Below are positions 6,545-12,077 of a stretch of 12,077 bases of DNA, piece by piece (within the stretch, counting starts at the first letter, position 1; the number at the start of each line of letters is the position of its first letter). Location of the stretch: the NCBI GenBank assembly GCA_047629355.1, contig JBLHWU010000196.1, forward strand, positions 1-12,077. Direction: 5' to 3'. A program made the translations under genes and the position numbers. The DNA comes from CAYUNA01 sp047629355. Lineage in GTDB: Bacteria > Bacteroidota > Bacteroidia > Chitinophagales > Saprospiraceae. The notes under the pieces were generated by a model. It was given only the letters and a program-made list of their open reading frames with translations, was not told where the DNA came from and did no database searches.

Positions 6545-7228
6545 ATGAGTCTGTCAAAAAAATATGGCAGGACATTTCACTATCCGTTTTCGCCCGGCAC
6601 AACGAGTGATGACTGCATCAATTTTGATTATTGGAAACAGTTGGAATCCATCGAAAAAGTGGTGCATACGGAGAAATTGGATGGTGAAAATACCTGTCTG
6701 AATCAATATGGCGTGTTTGCCCGTTCGCACGCCGCATCTACGCGACATCCGTGGGCAAATTATTTAAAAGAACGCTGGCAAATTTGTAAGAATGATTTGG
6801 GTGATTTAGAAATTTTTGGTGAAAACCTATACGCGATTCACTCCATTGAATATCAAAATTTAGAGCAGCATTTTTATGTGTTTGCTGTCCGATATTTAGA
6901 TAAATGGTTGGATTGGGAGGAAGTGAAATTCTACGCAGGAATGCTAGGTTTTCCGACGGTTCCTGAAGTTGGGTTTGATGAAATTTTAAATACAAATCAG
7001 ATTGAATTTGAAGCAAATATTTTAGGAATTGTTAAACAAAAAAGTGCTTTTGATTCTAAGGATATTCAGTCGGAATTGACTTGCCGAATGGAAGGAATTG
7101 TGACGAGAAATGTAGCGGCTTATGCTGTTGCCAGTATGCCAAAAAACGTATTCAAGTACGTCCGAAAAGACCATGTTAAAACGGATGAACATTGGACACG
7201 AAATTGGAAAAGAGCATCTTTAAACTAG
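6545..7228 (+). CDS. Rnl2-like ATP-dependent RNA ligase
   Basis: This 227-residue protein has the nucleotidyltransferase motifs of the T4 Rnl2/RNA_ligase family in order: motif I KLDGEN with the lysine nucleophile K44, motif Ia R60-S-H, motif III EIFGEN (89-94), motif IIIa YVFAVRY (111-117), motif IV MEGIV with E183, and motif V FKYVRK (203-208). It should join 5'-phosphate and 3'-OH RNA ends through ligase-AMP and RNA-adenylate intermediates. It lacks a large C-terminal domain, so it is a compact ligase. The HD-Pnk gene begins 8 bp after its stop, and such pairs are a known bacterial end-healing/sealing arrangement. ATP use rather than another cofactor, and RNA as the preferred substrate, are inferred from family. 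No clear promoter box was found upstream. Confidence 0.88.
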   Translation: MSLSKKYGRTFHYPFSPGTTSDDCINFDYWKQLESIEKVVHTEKLDGENTCLNQYGVFARSHAASTRHPWANYLKERWQICKNDLGDLEIFGENLYAIHSIEYQNLEQHFYVFAVRYLDKWLDWEEVKFYAGMLGFPTVPEVGFDEILNTNQIEFEANILGIVKQKSAFDSKDIQSELTCRMEGIVTRNVAAYAVASMPKNVFKYVRKDHVKTDEHWTRNWKRASLN

Positions 7229-7236
7229 GAAAAATC

Positions 7237-8340
7237 ATGTGGAAAATACTTGAAAATACAGATTGGAAAAACATCGAAGCGACATTCGATTGGGTGCAAG
7301 ATATGCAAAATGTACCGCAAGATGCCATCTTTCATGCGGAAGGTGACGTGCTGACGCATACGCGTATGGTTGTAGAAGAATTAATGCAATTATCTGAATA
7401 TCAAGAACTTGATGAACAAGATAAACAAGTTTTGTTTGCTGCCGCTTTATTACATGACGTAGAGAAACGTTCAACTACGGTTTATGAACCTGATGGGCGA
7501 ATCACCTCTCGCAATCATGCGCGTAAGGGGGAACATACGGTGCGTACTATTTTGTATAAAGAGATTCCTACACCTTTTTATATCAGAGAAGCAGTTGCTA
7601 AATTGGTACGCTATCACGGATTGCCGCTTTGGATTTTTGAAAAATCAAATCCACAAAAAGCTTTACTGCAATGTAGCTTGGAAGTCAATACGGAGCATTT
7701 GGCGATACTGACAACAGCGGATATTTTAGGACGAATTTGTCCAGACAAAGCCGAAATGTTGTATAAGATTGAGCTATTCAAAGCGTTTTGTAAAGAGCAA
7801 AATTGTTATGGTCAAAAACGGAGTTTTAAGAGTGATTTGGCGCGATTTACTTATTTTCAAAAGGAAGAAAGTTCGCCTGATTACGTGCCTTTTGAAATTG
7901 AAAAAAACGAAGTAGTCATTCTATGTGCTTTGCCAGGTTCTGGAAAAGATTTTTACATTCAAAAGAATTTTAATAATTGGGCAACTGTTTCTTTAGATGA
8001 CATTCGGCGGCAGCTAAAAATATTACCAACGGATAAAAAAGGTAACGGTAGAGTAGTGCAAACTGCAATTGAAAATGCGAAAATTTTATTGCGAAAAAAG
8101 GAATCTTTCGTTTGGAATGCTACGAACCTGACAAAATTGATGCGCAAAAAAATCGTGGACTTGGGAACCCAATATGGTGCGAAAACGCGGATTATCTATT
8201 TGGAAGTGCCGTATCAAAAATTGAAGCAGCAAAACCGAAATAGAGAGCAGATTGTTCCGGAAAAGGTCTTAGAGCGAATGATTAGTCGATTAGAAATGCC
8301 GTCAATTGCGGAAGCGGAAAAGGTGGCTTATTTGTTTTAA
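7237..8340 (+). CDS. HD phosphoesterase-polynucleotide kinase fusion (HD-Pnk type end-healing enzyme)
   Basis: A 367-residue two-domain protein. The HD-phosphohydrolase half (about 1-205) has H33, H41, HD at 73-74 (LLHDVEK), H94, H100, H127 and D162. The C-terminal half is a P-loop kinase with ALPGSGKD (231-238), LDDIRR (253-258) resembling the catalytic Asp-Asp-x-x-Arg of T4 Pnk, and a basic lid segment NRNRE (333-337) with VPEKVL following. The studied Runella HD-Pnk removes 2',3'-cyclic or 3' phosphates and phosphorylates 5'-OH ends, making ends a ligase can seal. The Walker A lysine K237 is followed by Asp and Phe rather than Ser/Thr. The frame is open back to 7192, but ATG 7237 fits better: it follows the ligase stop by 8 bp and is preceded by AGGA at 7227-7230. 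Confidence 0.9.
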   Translation: MWKILENTDWKNIEATFDWVQDMQNVPQDAIFHAEGDVLTHTRMVVEELMQLSEYQELDEQDKQVLFAAALLHDVEKRSTTVYEPDGRITSRNHARKGEHTVRTILYKEIPTPFYIREAVAKLVRYHGLPLWIFEKSNPQKALLQCSLEVNTEHLAILTTADILGRICPDKAEMLYKIELFKAFCKEQNCYGQKRSFKSDLARFTYFQKEESSPDYVPFEIEKNEVVILCALPGSGKDFYIQKNFNNWATVSLDDIRRQLKILPTDKKGNGRVVQTAIENAKILLRKKESFVWNATNLTKLMRKKIVDLGTQYGAKTRIIYLEVPYQKLKQQNRNREQIVPEKVLERMISRLEMPSIAEAEKVAYLF

Positions 8341-8372
8341 AATAAAATTATTTTCAAAAAAAGTAAAAACAA

Positions 8373-8404
8373 TTTGTTTTATAAAACTTTTTGTTTTAAT
8401 TTTG
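8373..8404 (+). promoter_or_regulatory. Bacteroidota-type promoter of the glucosaminidase-like gene
   Basis: TTTG at 8373-8376, a 20-bp spacer and TAATTTTG at 8397-8404 match the -33/-7 pattern (TTTG ... TAnnTTTG). The start site would be near 8410, leaving about 38 nt of leader before the ATG at 8448. This is the best promoter match in the window. Confidence 0.55.
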
Positions 8405-8447
8405 GGACATATTTATATCAAATGGCTCATTTTTAAAACAAATCGTA

Positions 8448-9215
8448 ATGAATCGTACAAATCAAGATAAAGGCATTATCTATACTTTCGCACGCAAAAA
8501 TTGGTACAAATTGGCTTTTTTAGGCTTTCTGATGTACATTTTTTTACAAAAAGATTTAAGTTTCTCTGTCAATCTAAATGCGCCGTTCCGCACAGAAGAA
8601 CCTGTGCCAGCTGAAAATCAACCCCGTCTGCAATCAGAGAAAAAAACATTGGAAAAATTGTCAGAAACGCAAGACAGACCAGTATTAGTGAAAATACCAG
8701 AAAAGGCAGTGAGTCGCTTTAGTTTTCCATTCTTTGGAACAGATGAAAGACAGCCTAATATTTATGATCACCTCGCCCAGTTCGATAATGAAGTCAAACT
8801 TGCGTACCTCGAACGCTTCGCCAATGTTGCCATCAATGAGCGCAAGAAATTTGGTGTGCCTTCGTCGATTATCCTTGCCAATGCCTTGCTACACAGCACT
8901 TCTGGCCGCAATGATTTAGCGCATAACGGAAACAACCATTTTGCTATGGCTTGCGATGCGACTTGGACGGAAGACCGAGGGGATTATCATGGGCAATGCT
9001 TTCGACATTATGACAATGCATGGTCGAGTTTTCGTGACCATAGCAACTATGTGACGACGGGACGATTTTTGTCAATGCGGCAACTGAGTTCGATAGATTA
9101 TAAGGCGTGGGCGGTTGGTTTGGAACGGGAAGGATTTTCTAGCGAGCCAGATTTAGCGGGGAAACTGGTGCAGTTGATTGAGGAGTTTCAGTTGTATGAA
9201 TTGGATAAAAGATAA
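8448..9215 (+). CDS. Membrane-anchored glucosaminidase-domain (GH73-like) protein, catalytic Glu replaced by His
   Basis: This 255-residue protein has a basic N-terminus, one membrane anchor (about residues 21-33), a Pro/Glu/Lys-rich linker (about 45-100) and a C-terminal glucosaminidase domain (about 112-251). Family features are clear: VPSSIILANALL (137-148), SGRNDLA (152-158), NNHFAM (162-167), CFRHYDNAW (184-192), SFRDHSNYV, FLSMRQL, DYKAWAVGL and a C-terminal helix ending LYELD. GH73-type enzymes cut N-acetylglucosaminyl links in peptidoglycan using a Glu that follows the ILA..LL helix. Here that position reads LLHSTSGR, with H149. The protein may therefore be a catalytically altered or inactive cell-wall binding protein. 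It is a single gene, convergent with dapD. Confidence 0.87.
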   Translation: MNRTNQDKGIIYTFARKNWYKLAFLGFLMYIFLQKDLSFSVNLNAPFRTEEPVPAENQPRLQSEKKTLEKLSETQDRPVLVKIPEKAVSRFSFPFFGTDERQPNIYDHLAQFDNEVKLAYLERFANVAINERKKFGVPSSIILANALLHSTSGRNDLAHNGNNHFAMACDATWTEDRGDYHGQCFRHYDNAWSSFRDHSNYVTTGRFLSMRQLSSIDYKAWAVGLEREGFSSEPDLAGKLVQLIEEFQLYELDKR

Positions 9216-9247
9216 AAAAAAGGGCTAAATTTTAGCCCCTTTTTTTA
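9214..9247. terminator. Bidirectional terminator between the glucosaminidase-like gene and dapD
   Basis: GGGCTAAATTTTAGCCC (9222-9238) forms a compact hairpin with an A-run on the left (9214-9221) and a T-run on the right (9240-9246). It therefore reads as a terminator on both strands and serves both convergent genes. It begins at the very end of the plus-strand gene. Confidence 0.85.
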
Positions 9248-9248
9248 T

Positions 9249-10067
9249 TTACACCGCCACCGAATGGTCTCGCAACGCATCATTCAACGACACTTTCTTA
9301 TCCGTACTTTCTTTCCGTTGTCCAATAATCAACGCACAAGCCACTTGATACTCACCTGCTGGGAATTGCTTCGTATAAGTCCCTGGAATCACGACAGAAC
9401 GCGGTGGCACTTCGCCTTTATAGGTTACTGGTTCATCTCCCGTCACATCAATAATTCGAGTCGATTTGGTCAGTACAACATTTGCACCCAAAACCGCTTC
9501 TTTTCCTATCCGAACACCTTCCACAATGATGCATCGAGAACCAATAAAACAGTCATCTTCAATAATCGTTGGCGTCGCTTGCAATGGCTCTAAAACACCA
9601 CCAATTCCCACGCCACCACTTAAATGAACGTTGCGACCAATCTGCGCACAAGAACCGACCGTAGCCCAAGTATCGACCATTGTGCCGCCACCGACCCACG
9701 CGCCGATATTGACATAGCTTGGCATCATAATCACACCTTTTTCCAAAAATGCTCCATGTCGTGCAATCGCATGAGGAACGACGCGGACGCCTAATTTAGC
9801 GTAGCCTGTTTTCAAAGGAATTTTATCATGAAATTCAAATGGCGCCACCTCAATCGTTTTCATCTTTTGAATCGGAAAATACATTACGACAGCTTTTTTG
9901 ACCCAATCGTTAACTTTCCAATCGCCGTTGCCATCAGGCTCTGCGACACGAACTTCTCCTTTATCCAAAAGTTCGATGACGCTACGGATTTGGTTTTGAA
10001 TGGTTTCTTCTTTGAGTAATTCGCGGTTGTCCCACGCTCGGTTGATGCTATTTTTTAATGCTTGCAT
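9249..10067 (-). CDS. dapD: 2,3,4,5-tetrahydropyridine-2,6-dicarboxylate N-succinyltransferase
   Basis: A 272-residue enzyme, close to the length of E. coli DapD. It transfers a succinyl group from succinyl-CoA to tetrahydrodipicolinate in the succinylase branch of diaminopimelate/lysine synthesis, feeding peptidoglycan and protein. An N-terminal helical part (about 1-100) precedes a left-handed beta-helix of hexapeptide repeats (about 105-205) with the diagnostic runs MPSYVNIGA (115-123), DTWATVGSCAQIG (132-144) and HLSGGVGIGGVLEP (148-161), nearly identical to known DapD. It is cytoplasmic and usually trimeric. The gene stands alone, with no other lysine gene in the window, and ends at the bidirectional terminator. 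Its upstream side carries a large inverted-repeat element that begins 12 bp before its start codon and would lie in its leader or promoter. Confidence 0.97.
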   Translation of the reverse strand: MQALKNSINRAWDNRELLKEETIQNQIRSVIELLDKGEVRVAEPDGNGDWKVNDWVKKAVVMYFPIQKMKTIEVAPFEFHDKIPLKTGYAKLGVRVVPHAIARHGAFLEKGVIMMPSYVNIGAWVGGGTMVDTWATVGSCAQIGRNVHLSGGVGIGGVLEPLQATPTIIEDDCFIGSRCIIVEGVRIGKEAVLGANVVLTKSTRIIDVTGDEPVTYKGEVPPRSVVIPGTYTKQFPAGEYQVACALIIGQRKESTDKKVSLNDALRDHSVAV

Positions 10068-10078
10068 ATTATTTATTT

Positions 10079-10262
10079 AAGTAACTCGGATTTTCAATCC
10101 GAGAAGTAGTCTTTCGGATTTCCAATCCGAAAATAATGAAAAAGGACGAATCAGAATGGTAGGTTATTTTTCCTACTCCCTAATCTCCGTACTTTGTTGT
10201 TTGGCTCGTTTCGGGTTGGAAACCCGAAAGACGGCTGCTCGGATTGAAAATCCGAGTTACTT
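10079..10262. repeat. 184-bp inverted-repeat element made of four small hairpins
   Basis: Two 54-bp arms (10079-10132 and 10209-10262) are reverse complements with only 5 mismatches, around a 76-bp core. The outer 25 bp of each arm match perfectly. Each arm has two hairpins with 3-nt loops: CTCGGATT/AATCCGAG at 10085-10103 and 10238-10256, and TTTCGGATT/AATCCGAAA at 10112-10132, matched by TTTCGGGTT/AACCCGAAA at 10209-10229. Two of the five differences are the paired A-to-G and T-to-C changes that keep the inner stem intact. The core has a small GTAGG/CCTAC hairpin (10159-10176). It lies between divergent dapD and the glycosyltransferase gene. It resembles REP/BIME-type palindromic elements; no transposase is nearby. 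Confidence 0.85.
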
Positions 10263-10328
10263 TTGTGGGGCAAAGAAATGAAAAATGTGGCTGTAAATAA
10301 TGATTAAAAATGATTTCCAAAAAAAAAT

Positions 10329-10336
10329 TACATTTG
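10329..10336 (+). promoter_or_regulatory. Candidate -7 box for the glycosyltransferase gene
   Basis: TACATTTG matches TAnnTTTG and ends only 4 bp before the ATG at 10341. If used, transcription would begin at or next to the start codon, giving a leaderless message. No clear -33 TTG is present. Confidence 0.35.
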
Positions 10337-10340
10337 CATT

Positions 10341-11519
10341 ATGCAATTTCTAAATGATTGGTTGGTAGTTTATGTGGTTTTTTCGTCGGTGTTGATGGTA
10401 GCGTATGTTGCGCTGATTTGGCGGTATTTGGCTATTTGGAAAACGATTCCTGTGTGGCAAATCCCTAATGCTTTTATTCCAAAAACGGTGATTTCTATCC
10501 TTATTCCTGCTCGAAATGAGGCAGAAAATATTGAAAAGTGCTTGTCCGCTATTTTTAAACAAAACTATCCAAGAGCATTATTAGAAGTCATTGTGATTGA
10601 CGATTTTTCGGAAGACGAAACGCCGTTTTTAGTAGAAAGTTTCAGTAAAAAAAATGGTTTTGATTGTTTAAAATTAATAAAGTTATCAGAGGAAATCGAG
10701 GAACATGAAACGCAGTCTTTTAAGAAAAAATCCCTCGAAATTGCGATTTTAAAAGCAAAAGGAAATTTGATTATCACGACCGATGCAGACTGTGTTGCTG
10801 CACCCAATTGGCTAAATTTACTGGTTTCTTTTTATGAAAAAAACGATTTAGAATTTATCGCTGCGCCCGTCAATTTTTATGAAGAACAGAACGTTTTAGA
10901 AAAATTTCAATCTCTTGATTTCATGGGTATGATGTGCGTGACAGCAGCGGGTATTCATAGCAATTTACAAAAAATGTGCAATGGAGCGAATTTAGCTTAT
11001 TCCAAAAAAGCGTACTTGGAAGTTGATGGTTTTAAAGGAATTGACCACTTGGCGAGTGGTGATGATATGTTGTTGATGCACAAAATTGTCGAGCGTTTTC
11101 CCAGTAAAATTGGCTTTTTAAAAAATACCGATGCAACTATTTTTACTACTGCCAAACCCGATTTGAAATCTTTCTTTTCGCAACGGCTGCGTTGGGCAAC
11201 AAAAAATGCGAGCTATGCCGATTGGAAAGTGACGGTAGTATTGGTAATGGTCTTTTTCTTTTGCTGCAATATTGTTTTTAGTGCTTTACTAATCCCATTT
11301 TCAGGAATGACGGGCTTTGCCATATTTTTAGTTCAATTGTTAGGAAAAACCCTCGCCGATTTTATCTTTTTGGGCAGCATGGCGCATTTTTTTAAAAGAA
11401 AAGAGCTGATGTCTGCTTTCCTCTCTTCGCAATTGTTACACATATTATATATAGTCATCGTTGGATTTTTAGCCAATATAAAAAAGAAATATGTTTGGAA
11501 GGGGCGCACTGTTAAGTAA
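10341..11519 (+). CDS. Membrane-bound family 2 glycosyltransferase
   Basis: This 392-residue inner-membrane enzyme has one N-terminal TM segment (about 8-30), a cytoplasmic GT-A catalytic domain (about 48-290) and three or so C-terminal TM segments (about 298-320, 325-348, 362-380). GT2 motifs are in order: ISILIPARNEAENI (51-64), nucleotide-binding DD at 87-88, DAD at 148-150 for metal, GANLAYSKKAYLEVDGF split around residue 222, the catalytic-base-like GDD (240-242) and QRLRW (281-285). It should add sugar from a nucleotide sugar to a lipid, polysaccharide or carotenoid-like acceptor; the acceptor and sugar cannot be read. It stands alone, without other capsule or cell-wall genes. The stop codon lies inside TAAGTAACGCG, which recurs inverted at 11862-11872. 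Start ATG 10341 is preferred because it keeps the first TM segment whole. Confidence 0.9.
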   Translation: MQFLNDWLVVYVVFSSVLMVAYVALIWRYLAIWKTIPVWQIPNAFIPKTVISILIPARNEAENIEKCLSAIFKQNYPRALLEVIVIDDFSEDETPFLVESFSKKNGFDCLKLIKLSEEIEEHETQSFKKKSLEIAILKAKGNLIITTDADCVAAPNWLNLLVSFYEKNDLEFIAAPVNFYEEQNVLEKFQSLDFMGMMCVTAAGIHSNLQKMCNGANLAYSKKAYLEVDGFKGIDHLASGDDMLLMHKIVERFPSKIGFLKNTDATIFTTAKPDLKSFFSQRLRWATKNASYADWKVTVVLVMVFFFCCNIVFSALLIPFSGMTGFAIFLVQLLGKTLADFIFLGSMAHFFKRKELMSAFLSSQLLHILYIVIVGFLANIKKKYVWKGRTVK

Positions 11520-11872
11520 CGCGAAGTAACTAATTTGGTGCTTTTATAAGTAACGGTAAAATAATAAGTCCGCCATCTGGCAACATTTATTTTGGTCTTT
11601 TTCCCCACCTCGGTCGAAATGACAAAAGACGTTTACTTTTGAAATAGGAGTTATCTCTACATAATGACTGTTTCAAAAGTGGAAAATAAGGGCAAAAGAA
11701 ATACTTGATAGATGGCGGAGTCATTCTTTTACCGTTAAGAAACATCTTTTTCCGCTATTTTTCCTTTAAAAATATCTTCAAGAACACCTAGCTATTCAAG
11801 AATTTTTAAAGAAAAACTATCGAAAAAATCTTGTCTAAAAATTTTACTAAAATAATGACCACGCGTTACTTA
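11513..11872. repeat. 11-bp inverted repeats bracketing 360 bp after the glycosyltransferase
   Basis: TAAGTAACGCG (11513-11523, covering the glycosyltransferase stop codon) has its exact reverse complement CGCGTTACTTA at 11862-11872. The 187-bp palindrome lies inside. This may mark the ends of a small non-autonomous element, but the ends are short and no target duplication was seen. AAGTAAC also occurs at 11524-11530 and 11548-11554, and at the left edge of the 10079-10262 element. Confidence 0.4.
11551..11737. repeat. 187-bp imperfect palindrome
   Basis: TAACGGTAAAA (11551-11561) pairs with TTTTACCGTTA (11727-11737) and TCCGCCATCT (11569-11578) with AGATGGCGGA (11710-11719), in exact register. 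Weaker pairing continues inward (CAACATTTATTTTG against CAAAAGAAATACTTG), and a separate inner pair ACTTTTGAAA (11635-11644)/TTTCAAAAGT (11671-11680) is shifted by indels. It contains no gene and looks like a small MITE-like or structured RNA element. Confidence 0.7.
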
Positions 11873-12032
11873 GGCGATGGTTTTTCAATAAATTTCCTTA
11901 CTTTTGGACAAATTCTTTAATTTTAACAAAATTTTTGATAAAAATTAGGGAGTTTACGGTGACTAAGTAGGTGACCTTAAATAATCGACACTTTTGACAG
12001 AGGATATTTTTTGTTTAAGAAATTTAAAAAAT
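11738..12032. other. AT-rich non-coding stretch
   Basis: Apart from the inverted TAAGTAACGCG copy at 11862-11872 I see no gene, promoter box or strong structure here. Base composition is very AT-rich with many A and T runs. Confidence 0.5.
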
Positions 12033-12076
12033 CCTTTAATAGTCCTTCTATTGAAGGCGTTTTTAAGTTTTTTAAA
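12023..12076. terminator. Terminator-like hairpin at the window end
   Basis: CCTTTAATAG (12033-12042) pairs with CTATTGAAGG (12048-12057) with one G-T pair and a TCCTT loop; an outer TTTAAAAAA (12023-12031) can pair with TTTTTTAAA (12068-12076). A-rich and T-rich flanks would let it work on either strand. It may end the glycosyltransferase transcript or a gene beyond the window. Confidence 0.45.
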
Positions 12077-12077
12077 C

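Noticed and set aside
7192..7236. An upstream ATG for the HD-Pnk gene
   Set aside because: It overlaps the ligase gene, while ATG 7237 has AGGA a few bases upstream and a natural 8-bp spacing.
413..10181. A shared 12-mer TTCCTACTCCCT at 413-424 and 10170-10181
   Set aside because: The similarity does not extend beyond the 12-mer and can easily be chance in a window this size.
10085..10256. A CRISPR-like array
   Set aside because: The four hairpin units are inverted pairs with 3-nt loops and uneven gaps, not direct repeats with equal spacers, and no cas gene is present.
11333..11608. A 91-codon minus-strand open frame
   Set aside because: It runs antisense to the glycosyltransferase and into the palindrome, without a domain or start signal.

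Overview
The window looks like chromosomal DNA of a low-GC member of the Bacteroidota, possibly of the Saprospiria type. The genus cannot be fixed from the sequence alone. The evidence is an RprX/RprY-like two-component pair, a DapD-type lysine/DAP pathway gene, lipoproteins and secreted proteins with short Bacteroidota-style signal peptides, few clear Shine-Dalgarno sequences, and several boxes matching the Bacteroidota -7 promoter element TAnnTTTG. I see no rRNA, tRNA, CRISPR array, transposase or phage gene.

Layout. Positions 1-276 (minus) hold the start of a secreted protein cut by the window edge. About 1 kb of AT-rich DNA without a convincing gene follows, containing several hairpins. 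A two-gene minus-strand operon (2993-1350) encodes an MPPED/UPF0046-like metallophosphoesterase and then a lipoprotein of unknown function. A small acidic protein of unknown function lies at 3175-3669 (plus). A sensor kinase/response regulator pair (5737-3733, minus) is divergent from a small exported Cys/Lys/Ala-rich protein (5908-6333, plus). The 170-bp gap between them holds four AACA repeats exactly 11 bp apart, next to a -7-like box. This suggests, but does not prove, that the regulator controls the Cys-rich gene and perhaps itself.

After a strong terminator comes a two-gene cassette (6545-8340) encoding an Rnl2-like ATP-dependent RNA ligase and an HD-phosphoesterase/polynucleotide-kinase fusion (HD-Pnk type). 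Together they could heal and seal broken RNA. Next is a membrane-anchored glucosaminidase-fold protein (8448-9215) with His where the catalytic Glu is expected. It shares a bidirectional terminator with the convergent dapD gene (10067-9249). The dapD upstream region carries a 184-bp inverted-repeat element built from four near-identical hairpins. A membrane glycosyltransferase of family 2 follows (10341-11519), and the last 560 bp contain no gene but hold a 187-bp imperfect palindrome and a terminator-like hairpin.

The most interesting points are the RNA-repair cassette, the phased operator-like array beside the two-component system, the His-for-Glu change in the glucosaminidase, and the two palindromic intergenic elements. 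One of these elements shows paired substitutions that preserve a hairpin stem.
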